Part shown: piece after piece, positions 54,126 through 62,704 of the stretch | How the letters are laid out: every line of letters begins with the position of its first letter | Numbering within the stretch: position 1 is the first letter of the stretch | Source: Pseudomonas fluorescens | Lineage (GTDB): Bacteria > Pseudomonadota > Gammaproteobacteria > Pseudomonadales > Pseudomonadaceae | DNA length: 64,000 nt | Assembly: GCF_002837185.1 (NCBI RefSeq) | Contig: NZ_KZ477994.1 | Span: 1-64,000 of the forward strand | Direction of reading: 5' to 3' | Translations under genes and position numbers: made by a program | The notes under the pieces: generated by a model | Seen by the model: only the letters and a program-made list of their open reading frames with translations | What the model was told of the DNA's origin: nothing | Databases searched by the model: none

Positions 54126-56186
54126 ATGGCTTTCGAAGCAATGTTTGCGCCGATCCAGATCGGCAAACTGACCATCCGCAACCGCGTGCTCAGTACCGCC
54201 CACGCCGAGGTGTATGCCACCGACGGCGGCATGACCACCGACCGCTATGTGAAGTACTACGAAGAGAAAGCCAAGGGCGGTATCGGCCTGGCGATCTGCG
54301 GCGGCTCGTCGGTGGTGGCCATCGACAGCCCCCAGGAATGGTGGAGTTCGGTGAACCTGTCCACCGACCGCATCATCCCGCATTTTCAGAACCTGGCCGA
54401 CGCCATGCACAAGCATGGAGCCAAGATCATGATCCAGATTACCCACATGGGCCGTCGCTCGCGTTGGGACGGCTTCAACTGGCCGACCCTGATGTCGCCG
54501 TCCGGCGTACGTGAACCGGTGCACCGCGCCACCTGCAAGACCATCGAGCCGGAAGAAATCTGGCGCGTGATCGGCAACTACGCCAGCGCCGCCAAGCGCG
54601 CCAAGGCCGGCGGCCTTGACGGTGTGGAACTGTCCGCCGTGCACCAGCACATGATCGACCAGTTCTGGAGCCCGCGGGTCAACAAGCGCACCGACGAATG
54701 GGGCGGCAGTTTCGAGGGCCGCATGAAGTTCGGCCTGGAAGTGCTCAAGGCCGTACGTGCCGAAGTGGGTGACGACTTCTGTGTGGGCATGCGCCTGTGC
54801 GGTGACGAGTTCCACCCGGACGGCTTGTCCCACGAAGACATGAAGCAGATCGCCAAGTATTACGATGACACCGGCATGCTCGATTTCATCGGCGTGGTGG
54901 GCTCGGGTTGCGACACGCACAACACCCTGGCCAACGTGATCCCCAACATGAGTTATCCACCGGAGCCGTTCCTGCACCTGGCCGCCGGTATCAAGGAAGT
55001 GGTCAAGGTCCCGGTGCTGCACGCGCAGAACATCAAGGACCCGAACCAGGCCACGCGCATCCTCGAAGGCGGCTATGTGGACATGGTCGGCATGACCCGT
55101 GCCCATATCGCCGACCCGCACCTGATCGCCAAGATCAAGATGGGCCAGATCGACCAGATCAAACAGTGCGTCGGCGCCAACTACTGCATCGACCGCCAGT
55201 ACCAGGGCCTGGATGTGCTGTGTATCCAGAACGCCGCGACCTCCCGTGAATACATGGGCGTGCCGCATATCATCGAGAAGTCCACCGGGCCCAGGCGCAA
55301 AGTGGTCGTGGTGGGGGCAGGACCTGCCGGTATGGAGGCTGCACGTGTCGCCGCCGAACGTGGCCACGACGTAACCCTGTTGGAGAAGAAAGAGCTTATC
55401 GGCGGGCAGATCACCACTGCATCGAAAGCGCCGCAACGTGACCAGATTGCCGGCATTACGCGCTGGTTCCAGTTGGAACTGGCGCGCTTGAAAGTCGACC
55501 TGCGCCTGGGCGTGGCGGCCGATGCCGAAACCATCCTGGACCTGCGCCCGGACGTGGTGGTGCTGGCCGTCGGTGGGCATCCGTTCATCGAGCAGAACGA
55601 ACACTGGGGCGCTGCCGAAGGGTTGGTGGTGAGCAGTTGGGATGTGCTCGACGGCAAAGTCGCACCGGGCAAGAACGTGCTGGTGTACGACACCATCTGC
55701 GAATTCACCGGCATGTCGGTGGCGGATTTCCTGGCGGACAAAGGTTGCCAGGTCGAGATCGTCACCGACGATATCAAGCCAGGCGTGGCCATCGGCGGTA
55801 CGTCGTTCCCGACTTACTACCGCAGCATGTACCCCAAGGAAGTGATCATGACCGGCGACATGATGCTGGAAAAGGTCTACCGCGAAGGCGACAAGCTGGT
55901 GGCGGTGCTGGAGAACGAATACACCGGGGCCAAGGAGGAACGGGTGGTGGACCAGGTGGTGGTGGAGAACGGCGTGCGTCCGGACGAAGCCCTTTACTAC
56001 GGGCTCAAGGAAGGTTCGCGCAACAAGGGCCAGATCGACGTCGAAGCGCTGTTCGCGATCAAGCCGCAGCCGTGCCTGAGCGAAGCGGGTGAGGGGTACT
56101 TGCTGTTTCGCATCGGTGACTGTGTGGCCCAGCGTAATACCCACGCCGCCATCTATGACGCCCTGCGCCTGTGCAAAGACTTTTGA
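54126..56186 (+). CDS. dgcA: dimethylglycine demethylase subunit DgcA
   Basis: 686 residues. Residues about 1-370 are an old-yellow-enzyme-type FMN barrel (MFAPIQIGKLTIRNRVL, QITHMGRRSRWDG, DGVELSAVHQHMIDQFWSPRVN). Residues 390-686 are an FAD/NAD-type module (KVVVVGAGPAGMEAARVAAERGHDV). This is the layout of trimethylamine dehydrogenase. In the linking iron-sulphur segment Cys348, Cys354 and Cys366 are present but the second ligand position is Ala351. DgcA with DgcB removes a methyl group from dimethylglycine to give sarcosine. Confidence 0.93.
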   Translation: MAFEAMFAPIQIGKLTIRNRVLSTAHAEVYATDGGMTTDRYVKYYEEKAKGGIGLAICGGSSVVAIDSPQEWWSSVNLSTDRIIPHFQNLADAMHKHGAKIMIQITHMGRRSRWDGFNWPTLMSPSGVREPVHRATCKTIEPEEIWRVIGNYASAAKRAKAGGLDGVELSAVHQHMIDQFWSPRVNKRTDEWGGSFEGRMKFGLEVLKAVRAEVGDDFCVGMRLCGDEFHPDGLSHEDMKQIAKYYDDTGMLDFIGVVGSGCDTHNTLANVIPNMSYPPEPFLHLAAGIKEVVKVPVLHAQNIKDPNQATRILEGGYVDMVGMTRAHIADPHLIAKIKMGQIDQIKQCVGANYCIDRQYQGLDVLCIQNAATSREYMGVPHIIEKSTGPRRKVVVVGAGPAGMEAARVAAERGHDVTLLEKKELIGGQITTASKAPQRDQIAGITRWFQLELARLKVDLRLGVAADAETILDLRPDVVVLAVGGHPFIEQNEHWGAAEGLVVSSWDVLDGKVAPGKNVLVYDTICEFTGMSVADFLADKGCQVEIVTDDIKPGVAIGGTSFPTYYRSMYPKEVIMTGDMMLEKVYREGDKLVAVLENEYTGAKEERVVDQVVVENGVRPDEALYYGLKEGSRNKGQIDVEALFAIKPQPCLSEAGEGYLLFRIGDCVAQRNTHAAIYDALRLCKDF

Positions 56187-56205
56187 TGAGGTGAACTCGG
56201 TCAAA

Positions 56206-56294
56206 TGTGGGAGGGGGCTTGCCCCCGATAGCGGTGGTTCAGCTACAGCTGTATCAACTGACACTCCGCCATCGGGAGCAAGCCCCCTCCCACA
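56206..56294. repeat. REP pair between dgcA and dgcB
   Basis: Inverted REP pair that fills most of the 157-base gap inside the dgc operon. Confidence 0.88.
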
Positions 56295-56343
56295 TTCAAG
56301 GCCAGTTTCACAGTAGGCCTGTGTGGTCTTTGGGAGCTTCACC

Positions 56344-58287
56344 ATGTTGAACACCTTGCTGCCTATTCTCCTGTTTGCCGCTTTGGGGCTCGCCGTGCTT
56401 GGCGCTTTGCGCCGGGCGAACATGTGGCGCCGTGGGCGCGCCTCCAAAGTCGACCTGCTTGGCGGCCTCTTGGCGATGCCCAAGCGCTACATGGTCGATT
56501 TGCACCACGTGGTCGCCCGCGACAAATACATCGCCAACACCCATGTCGCTACTGCATTGGGCTTTGTGCTGTCGGCGCTGCTGGCGATTCTGGTGCATGG
56601 TTTCGGCCTGCAAAACCGTATCCTCGGCTACGCCTTGCTGCTGGCCTCGACCTTGATGTTTGTCGGCGCCATCTTCATGTACCTGCGCCGCCGCAACCCG
56701 CCCGCACGCCTGTCCAAAGGCCCGTGGATGCGCCTGCCGAAAAGCCTGATGGCGTTCTCGGTGAGCTTTTTCCTGGTGACCCTGCCGGTGGCCGGCATTC
56801 TGCCCGCCGATTTTGGCGGATGGCTGCTGGCCGCGTTGTTGAGCGTGGGCGTGCTGTGGGGCGTGTCCGAAATGTTCTTCGGCATGACCTGGGGCGGCCC
56901 GATGAAACACGCTTTCGCCGGTGCCCTGCACCTGGCCTGGCACCGCCGCGCCGAGCGCTTCGGGGGCGGCCGCTCCACCGGTTTGAAACCACTGGATCTG
57001 AGCGACAAGACCGCGCCACTGGGCGTGGAAAAACCCAAGGATTTTACCTGGAACCAATTGCTCGGTTTCGACGCCTGCGTGCAGTGCGGCAAGTGCGAAG
57101 CGGCGTGCCCCGCGTTCGCGGCCGGCCAGCCGTTGAATCCGAAAAAACTCATCCAGGACATGGTGGTCGGCCTGGCCGGCGGCACCGATGCCAAGTTCGC
57201 CGGCAGCCCGTATCCAGGCAAACCGATTGGTGAACACGCCGGCAACCCGCACCAGCCGATCGTCAACGGCCTGGTGGACGCCGAGACGTTGTGGTCGTGC
57301 ACCACCTGCCGCGCCTGCGTGGAAGAGTGCCCGATGATGATCGAGCACGTCGACGCCATCGTCGACATGCGTCGCCATCTCACCCTGGAAAAGGGTGCCA
57401 CGCCGAACAAGGGCGCTGAAGTCCTGGAGAACCTGATCGCCACCGACAACCCCGGCGGCTTCGCTCCGGGCGGTCGCCTGAACTGGGCGGCGGACCTGAA
57501 CCTGCCGCTGCTCAGCGACAAGGGCAACTGCGAGGTGCTGTTCTGGGTCGGTGACGGTGCCTTCGACATGCGCAACCAACGCACCCTGCGTGCGTTCGTC
57601 AAGGTGCTCAAAGCGGCAGGTGTGGACTTCGCGGTACTCGGTCTTGAAGAGCGCGACAGCGGCGACGTGGCGCGGCGCCTGGGCGATGAAGCGACGTTCC
57701 AAGTGTTGGCCTCGCGCAACATCCAGACGTTGGCCAGGTACAGCTTCAAACGCATCGTCACCTGCGACCCGCACAGTTTTCACGTGCTGAAAAACGAGTA
57801 CGGCGCTTTCAACGGCAACTACGTCGTGCAGCACCACAGCACCTTCATGGCCGAACTGATCGGCGACGGCGCGCTGAACCTGGGCCAGCACAAAGGCAAC
57901 AGCGTGACCTACCACGACCCGTGCTACCTGGGCCGCTACAACGGTGAATACGAGGCACCGCGCCAAGTGCTGCGTGCGCTGGGCATCGAGGTCAAGGAGA
58001 TGCAACGCTCGGGCTTTCGATCGCGCTGCTGCGGCGGCGGCGGCGGAGCACCGATCACTGACATCCCCGGCAAGCAGCGTATCCCGGATATGCGCATGGA
58101 CGATATCCGCGAAACCGGCGCCGAACTGGTGGCCGTGGGTTGCCCGCAGTGCACCGCAATGCTCGAAGGTGTGGTCGAACCGCGCCCGCTGATCAAGGAC
58201 ATCGCCGAGCTGGTGGCCGACGCGTTGCTTGAAGACGCCGCGCCGGCCAAAGCTCCCCCCAAACGTGAACCTGCGGAGGTGCATTGA
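56344..58287 (+). CDS. dgcB: dimethylglycine demethylase subunit DgcB (membrane Fe-S protein)
   Basis: 647 residues from the ATG at 56344. Several N-terminal membrane helices (about 5-25, 60-110, 135-185), then two [4Fe-4S] motifs, CVQCGKCEAACPAF (about 240) and CTTCRACVEECPMM (about 320), and C-terminal CCG-type cysteine clusters (HDPCYLGRYN; RSRCCGGGGGAP). This is the heterodisulphide-reductase-like electron carrier type. It probably passes electrons from DgcA and the flavoprotein pair to quinone. The stop overlaps the next start by one base. Confidence 0.92.
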   Translation: MLNTLLPILLFAALGLAVLGALRRANMWRRGRASKVDLLGGLLAMPKRYMVDLHHVVARDKYIANTHVATALGFVLSALLAILVHGFGLQNRILGYALLLASTLMFVGAIFMYLRRRNPPARLSKGPWMRLPKSLMAFSVSFFLVTLPVAGILPADFGGWLLAALLSVGVLWGVSEMFFGMTWGGPMKHAFAGALHLAWHRRAERFGGGRSTGLKPLDLSDKTAPLGVEKPKDFTWNQLLGFDACVQCGKCEAACPAFAAGQPLNPKKLIQDMVVGLAGGTDAKFAGSPYPGKPIGEHAGNPHQPIVNGLVDAETLWSCTTCRACVEECPMMIEHVDAIVDMRRHLTLEKGATPNKGAEVLENLIATDNPGGFAPGGRLNWAADLNLPLLSDKGNCEVLFWVGDGAFDMRNQRTLRAFVKVLKAAGVDFAVLGLEERDSGDVARRLGDEATFQVLASRNIQTLARYSFKRIVTCDPHSFHVLKNEYGAFNGNYVVQHHSTFMAELIGDGALNLGQHKGNSVTYHDPCYLGRYNGEYEAPRQVLRALGIEVKEMQRSGFRSRCCGGGGGAPITDIPGKQRIPDMRMDDIRETGAELVAVGCPQCTAMLEGVVEPRPLIKDIAELVADALLEDAAPAKAPPKREPAEVH

Positions 58288-59507
58288 TGAGCGACATTAT
58301 CCGCCGCGACCCACGGGCCGAATGGATCGCCCGTAATCGCCTGCACCCGCTGCACGCGGCGATGCAGCCGGTGCAACAGAGTTGGATGGGGCCTAACGGC
58401 GTCATCCGCAAGAATGTGCACGGTGTGGGTTTTATCGGCCCCAACGGCATCAAGCGCATCGACCGCAGCGGCGCGCAACAGGGCGGTGCGGCCAAGCGTA
58501 CGGCGGCGGTCGAGGTGCAGTTGCCGCTGCACCAGGTCCCGGCCCCGGCGTTCTACATCAATGTGGTGCCGGATATGGTCGGCGGCCGCCTGAGCAGCCA
58601 CGACCGCGATGTGCTCGGCCTGGCGCGGCAACTGGCCGGCAGCGACGGCGCGGTACTGGCGGTGGTGTTTGGTGAACACAAGGAAAGTGCGTTTGCGACA
58701 GCGGGCGTAGACCGCCTGCTGGTGCTGGAAGGCCACGAATTCGACGGTTATTCACCGGAACAACGCGTCCAGGGCCTGCGGGCTGTGGATAACCAATTCA
58801 ACCCGCGTCACTGGTTGCTGCCCGACAGCCGCAACGGTGGCGGTGAACTGGGCCGACGTTTTGCCGCCAGTCTCAAGGAACGTCCGGCCACGCGGGTGTG
58901 GCAGATCACGGGCGAGTCGTGTATCGGTCGCGCCGGCGCGGGCCAGGAAGATCTGGCGCGACCGCTGCCACGCCTGATTCTCGCCGCCGCCGAATGCGCC
59001 GACCCGGTCAGCGAGACGCGCCATGAAGTGTTGCCCGTGGAGTTATCCACAAGCCTGGCGCGCAGCCTGCCGCGTATCGAAGACCTCGGCGCGGTGGCAG
59101 TGGACCCGGCGGCGATTCCGATGGCCGAAGCCGAATTCATTTTCTCCGGCGGTAACGGCGTGAAGGATTGGGCGTTGTTCCACCAGACCGCTGCCGCCCT
59201 GGGCGCCACCGAAGGCGCTTCACGGGTCGCGGTGGACGATGGCTTCATGGCGCGTGATCGCCAGGTCGGCGCCAGCGGCACCTGGGTCACGGCGCGGGTA
59301 TACGTGGCCGTGGGCATTTCCGGGGCGATCCAGCACCTGCAAGGTATCGGTGCCTGCGACAAGGTGGTGGCGATCAACCTCGACCCCGGCTGCGACATGA
59401 TCAAGCGTGCCGACCTGTCGGTGATCGGCGAAAGCGCCGCGATTCTGCACGCCTTGATCGCTGCGGTCGAGCCCTACCGCAACGGCGCCAAGCGCGATGC
59501 AGCCTAG
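58287..59507 (+). CDS. etfA: electron transfer flavoprotein alpha subunit
   Basis: 406 residues, start ATG sharing its A with the dgcB stop. The C-terminal 130 residues are the FAD-binding EtfA domain (FSGGNGVKDWALFHQTAAALGA, GASGTWVTARVYVAVGISGAIQHLQG). The first 60 residues (MSDIIRRDPRAEWIARNRLHPLHAAMQ) are an extra head absent from housekeeping EtfA, as in the dedicated copies of betaine operons. With EtfB it should accept electrons from the demethylase. Confidence 0.9.
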   Translation: MSDIIRRDPRAEWIARNRLHPLHAAMQPVQQSWMGPNGVIRKNVHGVGFIGPNGIKRIDRSGAQQGGAAKRTAAVEVQLPLHQVPAPAFYINVVPDMVGGRLSSHDRDVLGLARQLAGSDGAVLAVVFGEHKESAFATAGVDRLLVLEGHEFDGYSPEQRVQGLRAVDNQFNPRHWLLPDSRNGGGELGRRFAASLKERPATRVWQITGESCIGRAGAGQEDLARPLPRLILAAAECADPVSETRHEVLPVELSTSLARSLPRIEDLGAVAVDPAAIPMAEAEFIFSGGNGVKDWALFHQTAAALGATEGASRVAVDDGFMARDRQVGASGTWVTARVYVAVGISGAIQHLQGIGACDKVVAINLDPGCDMIKRADLSVIGESAAILHALIAAVEPYRNGAKRDAA

Positions 59508-59517
59508 GGACATGACC

Positions 59518-60288
59518 ATGACAACCAATGTAATCAGCCTGGTATCCATCGGCGCCCATCCCACCTCCGGGCGCCCGCGCCGTGCCGAACAGGATGCGCG
59601 TGCCGTCGAGCTGGGCCTGCAGATGGCTGGGGATAAGTTGCAGGTGCTGCACGCCGGCGACATCAGCGAGCCGACCCTGCGCAGCTACCTGGGCATGGGC
59701 TTGGCGCAACTGCATGTGCTGGAGCAGCCGGCCGGCGCCGATGCGTTGCCGGTGTTGAGTGACTATCTGCGCGAAGCCGGCGCCCAGGTGGTGCTCACCG
59801 GCAGCCAGGCGGAAACCGGTGAGGGCTCGGGCATGCTGCCGTTCCTGTTGGCGGAGCAACTGGGCTGGCCGCTGATTGTGGGGCTGGCTCAGGTTGAGTC
59901 CATCGATGCCGGCGTGGCCCATGTGCTGCAGGCGTTGCCACGCGGCCAGCGACGGCGCTTGAAGGTCCGCTTGCCGTTTCTGGCGACGGTGGATAACGCT
60001 GCGCCCAAGCCACGCCAGAGTGCATACGGCCCGGCGCAACGTGGCGAGCTTGCCGCCCACGACGTCGAGATTGAACAGGATGAGTTATTCACAGGCGCGC
60101 TGCTGCAACCGGCCAAGCCTAGGCCCAAGCGTCTCAAGGTGATCAAGGCCAAGAGCGGCGCTGATCGTATGAAGGCTGCGACGGCCAAGGCCAGCGGGGG
60201 CGGTGGGCAAGTGCTCAAGGGCGTAAGTCCTGAAGAGGGCGCGCAAGCCATACTCAAATTGCTCATAGAAGAAGGCGTCGTACGCTGA
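59518..60288 (+). CDS. etfB: electron transfer flavoprotein beta subunit
   Basis: 256 residues from the ATG at 59518, which has AGGGA seven bases upstream; an ATG at 59512 is too close. EtfB domain with AEQDARAVELGLQMAG, VVLTGSQAETGEGSGMLPFLLAEQLGWPL and LKVRLPFLATVDNAAPKPR. The C-terminal tail is Lys/Ala-rich (KRLKVIKAKSGADRMKAATAKASGGGG). Last gene of the dipeptidase-DUF5943-dgcA-dgcB-etfA-etfB operon. Confidence 0.9.
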   Translation: MTTNVISLVSIGAHPTSGRPRRAEQDARAVELGLQMAGDKLQVLHAGDISEPTLRSYLGMGLAQLHVLEQPAGADALPVLSDYLREAGAQVVLTGSQAETGEGSGMLPFLLAEQLGWPLIVGLAQVESIDAGVAHVLQALPRGQRRRLKVRLPFLATVDNAAPKPRQSAYGPAQRGELAAHDVEIEQDELFTGALLQPAKPRPKRLKVIKAKSGADRMKAATAKASGGGGQVLKGVSPEEGAQAILKLLIEEGVVR

Positions 60289-60294
60289 TCCCCT

Positions 60295-60383
60295 GGTGGG
60301 AGGGGGCTTGCCCCCGATCGCAGTGTGCCAGTCAGTACATCTGTTACTGATACACAGCTATCGGGAGCAAGCCCCCTCCCACA
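60295..60383. repeat. REP pair after etfB
   Basis: Inverted REP pair; the right arm carries the GGGAGC variant seen in the pairs before fbaA and dgcB. Confidence 0.88.
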
Positions 60384-61015
60384 GAGTTATGGCGTTTACC
60401 CACAATCGCTGTTGATCTGCCTGTGGATAACCTGTTCGCGGTTGTCTGCACCCCCTGTATATCAAGCCCTGCAGCCCACTGTACGAAAAATAACCAACCT
60501 AACTTGCGGTTTTTATTCGGTTTTTTCCTTGGCTGACGCCTGGACTTGCCCCCAAAGTCTGTTGGCGCTTCTGTGGATAAGATGTTCGCTGTCGGCTGAG
60601 AGCCTTATAAACAAAGGCTTTGCTCGATACGATCAAAATATGATCAATTATCGCGTATACGCCGCTGAATACCCCTGTATGCCCCGAGATATGCAGCCTT
60701 GAGGTGGTTTTCCACAGCGCGGGCAAAGTTGCCCCCAAAGTCTGTTGGTGCTTCTGTGGATAAGGTGTTCGCGTACTGCTGCAGGTCACGTATTCTGGGG
60801 CTTTCAGTGGGTTGATCAAAAAACGATCAGGCGCTTGTCAGATGCATGATTCTGAATAAGTCACGGATTTTCTTGATTTAATTTTGGTGGTAGCCGGCAG
60901 TTGCCCACAATTGCTGTGGGTGGCTCTGTGGATAAGTTGTTGGGTAACGGCTGGAGCGCCCAGCCGCAGCGGGCTAGACTATTGTTGCTCAAATTTTGAA
61001 CAGCTCAGATTCTTA

Positions 61016-61108
61016 ATGTGGGACGGGGCTTGCCCCCGATAGCGGTGCATCAGCCAATAAAGTTGCTGGCTGAACCACTGCAATCGGGGGCAAGCCCCCT
61101 CCCACATT
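61016..61108. repeat. REP pair after gbcA
   Basis: Inverted REP pair; the left arm reads GGGACGGGGC, one change from the standard. Confidence 0.87.
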
Positions 61109-61126
61109 TGATCCACGGTGTGTCAG

Positions 61127-62422
61127 TTACTCGTGCGCAGCCACGCCCTTGAGGTAAGGCGCTGGCGCCGCGCCGAGGTTGTTGAGCATGCGCTCGCTGT
61201 ACCAATCCACAAAATTCACCACACCGAACTCATAGGTCTTGGAGTACGGCCCCGGCTGGTAAGCGGTGGAGTTGATGCCGCGCTGATTCTCTTCGGCCAG
61301 GCGCCGGTCCTGGTCGTTGGTGGCGTCCCATACCTGGCGCATGCGCTCCACGTCGTAGTCCACGCCTTCCACCGCGTCCTTGTGCACGATCCACTTGGTG
61401 GTAACCATGGTTTCCTGGGCGCTGATCGGCCACACGGTGAACACGATGATGTGATCGCCCATGCAGTGGTTCCACGAGTGGGGCAGGTGCAGGATACGCA
61501 TCGAGCCCAGATCGGGGTTTTTGATCCGGCCCATCAACTTGGCGCAGCCCTGCTTGCCGTCCAGGGTCATCGACACGGTGCCCTTGAGCAGCGGCATGCG
61601 CACGATGCGGTTACGCAGGCCAAAGCTGGCGTGGGCGTAAGGGATTTTCTCGGCATCCCAGGCGGCCGCGGAGGCGGCTACATGATCCTTGAACGCCTGG
61701 TCGGCGCGCGGGTCGGTGACGTCATCCCATTCCAGCAGGGTTTTCAGCAGTTCCGGGTGCGACGCGTTGCAGTGGTAGCACTCGCGGTTGTTTTCCAGCA
61801 CCAGCTTCCAGTTGGCTTTCTCGAACAAGGTGGTCTGGATCGCCACCTTGGTGTTCTCCATGTCGTAGGGTTCCATGTAATGGCTCAGGGTCGACAGGAA
61901 GTCATCGATGGCCGGCGGGTTCTCGGCCAGGCTGATGAAGATATAGCCGCCGGCGGTTTTCACGTTCACCGGTTTCAGGCCGTACTGCTTCATGTCGAAG
62001 TCGGCGCCCATCTCGGTGCCGGCGAACAACAGGCGGCCGTCCAGCTCGTAGGTCCACTGGTGGTAGTGGCACACGAGCTTGGCAACCTTGCCCTTGTCGC
62101 TGGTGCATAAGCGCGAACCACGGTGACGGCACACGTTGTGAAACGCATGCACCACACCGTCGGCGCCACGGATCACGATGATCGGGTTCTTGCCCACCTG
62201 CAGGGTCAGGTAGTTGCCCTTGGTGGGGATTTCGCAGGTCATGCCGGCGATCAGCCACTCTTTCTGGAAGATTTCCTGCATGTCGATATCGAACAGCCGC
62301 TCATCAGAGTAAAACGGCTGCGGCAGCGAAAAGGTGCGCTCGCGCTCTTGCAGCATGTGCGCGGTGGCCTTGCGTGCGGGTTCCAGCGGATCGCCCAAGC
62401 TTAAGGTTGCGGTGACGTCCAT
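61127..62422 (-). CDS. gbcA: glycine betaine monooxygenase, Rieske subunit GbcA
   Basis: 431 residues from the ATG at 62422 (MDVTATLSLGDPLEPARKATA), with GAGG nine bases upstream. Rieske [2Fe-2S] site: CRHRGSRL and CHYHQWTYELDG (about 107-130). The mononuclear iron site lies in NNRECYHCNASHPELL (about 215). It removes one methyl of glycine betaine as formaldehyde, giving dimethylglycine. Close to P. aeruginosa GbcA over its whole length as I remember that sequence. Divergent from gbcB, which is its reductase. Confidence 0.96.
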   Translation of the reverse strand: MDVTATLSLGDPLEPARKATAHMLQERERTFSLPQPFYSDERLFDIDMQEIFQKEWLIAGMTCEIPTKGNYLTLQVGKNPIIVIRGADGVVHAFHNVCRHRGSRLCTSDKGKVAKLVCHYHQWTYELDGRLLFAGTEMGADFDMKQYGLKPVNVKTAGGYIFISLAENPPAIDDFLSTLSHYMEPYDMENTKVAIQTTLFEKANWKLVLENNRECYHCNASHPELLKTLLEWDDVTDPRADQAFKDHVAASAAAWDAEKIPYAHASFGLRNRIVRMPLLKGTVSMTLDGKQGCAKLMGRIKNPDLGSMRILHLPHSWNHCMGDHIIVFTVWPISAQETMVTTKWIVHKDAVEGVDYDVERMRQVWDATNDQDRRLAEENQRGINSTAYQPGPYSKTYEFGVVNFVDWYSERMLNNLGAAPAPYLKGVAAHE

Positions 62423-62585
62423 CGTGTATGTCCTCATGGCCATTCGGTGTGGCCGGCGAATAGTGGCTGATCAGGTGTGCAGCAAGGCGTAAAGAACGCG
62501 TCTTTGTTGGGAGCGAGTGTGGGCCCGGCGTTGGGTCGAACCTTATCCATGGGCGACATGGCCCAATCTGATCCCGACGCGCAAG

Positions 62586-62596
62586 CCCCTGTCGTT
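62586..62596 (+). promoter_or_regulatory. CCCCTGTCGTT motif, candidate GbdR element
   Basis: Second copy of the 11-mer found at 52446-52456, in the gbcA-gbcB divergent gap, 109 bases before gbcB. An inverted repeat GGCGATTC/GAATCGCC at 62643-62670 lies further on and may be a second site. Confidence 0.4.
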
Positions 62597-62704
62597 GGGG
62601 GCTGGTCGCGGTAAGTATGTGAATGTCGCAGATAGGTAAATGGGCGATTCGCGCGTTACGCAGAATCGCCACCATAAGGCCGAGCCTCGGCGGTGGAGAA
62701 CAGT

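Larger units (their letters stand above)
60289..61126. other. 840-base convergent gap with DnaA-box repeat array between two REP pairs
   Basis: Gene-free region between the ends of etfB and gbcA. REP pairs lie at 60295-60383 and 61016-61108. Between them, a degenerate repeat of about 50 bases (TTGCCC..CAA, CTGTTG.NGCTT, CTGTGGATAAG.TGTTCG) recurs at about 60396, 60546, 60730 and 60901. The TGTGGATAA nonamers are at 60422-60430, 60572-60580, 60755-60763 and 60927-60935, all on the same strand, with TTTTCCACA at 60708-60716. AT-rich GATC-containing pieces lie between. Confidence 0.75.

Noticed and set aside
53496..56483. 995-codon open frame on the minus strand
   Set aside because: It is the shadow of the DUF5943 gene, dgcA and part of the dipeptidase-like gene; the plus-strand frames have family motifs and ribosome sites, and the translation is His/Asp/Val-rich nonsense.
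60325..60702. 125-codon open frame in the etfB-gbcA gap
   Set aside because: It starts inside a REP pair and runs through the repeat array, giving internally repeated peptide from the DNA repeats; no ribosome site.
60386..61015. Chromosomal replication origin
   Set aside because: DnaA boxes are present, but dnaA, dnaN, rpmH or gidA genes are absent and the AT-rich 13-mers of Pseudomonas oriC are not evident; reported only as a DnaA-box array.
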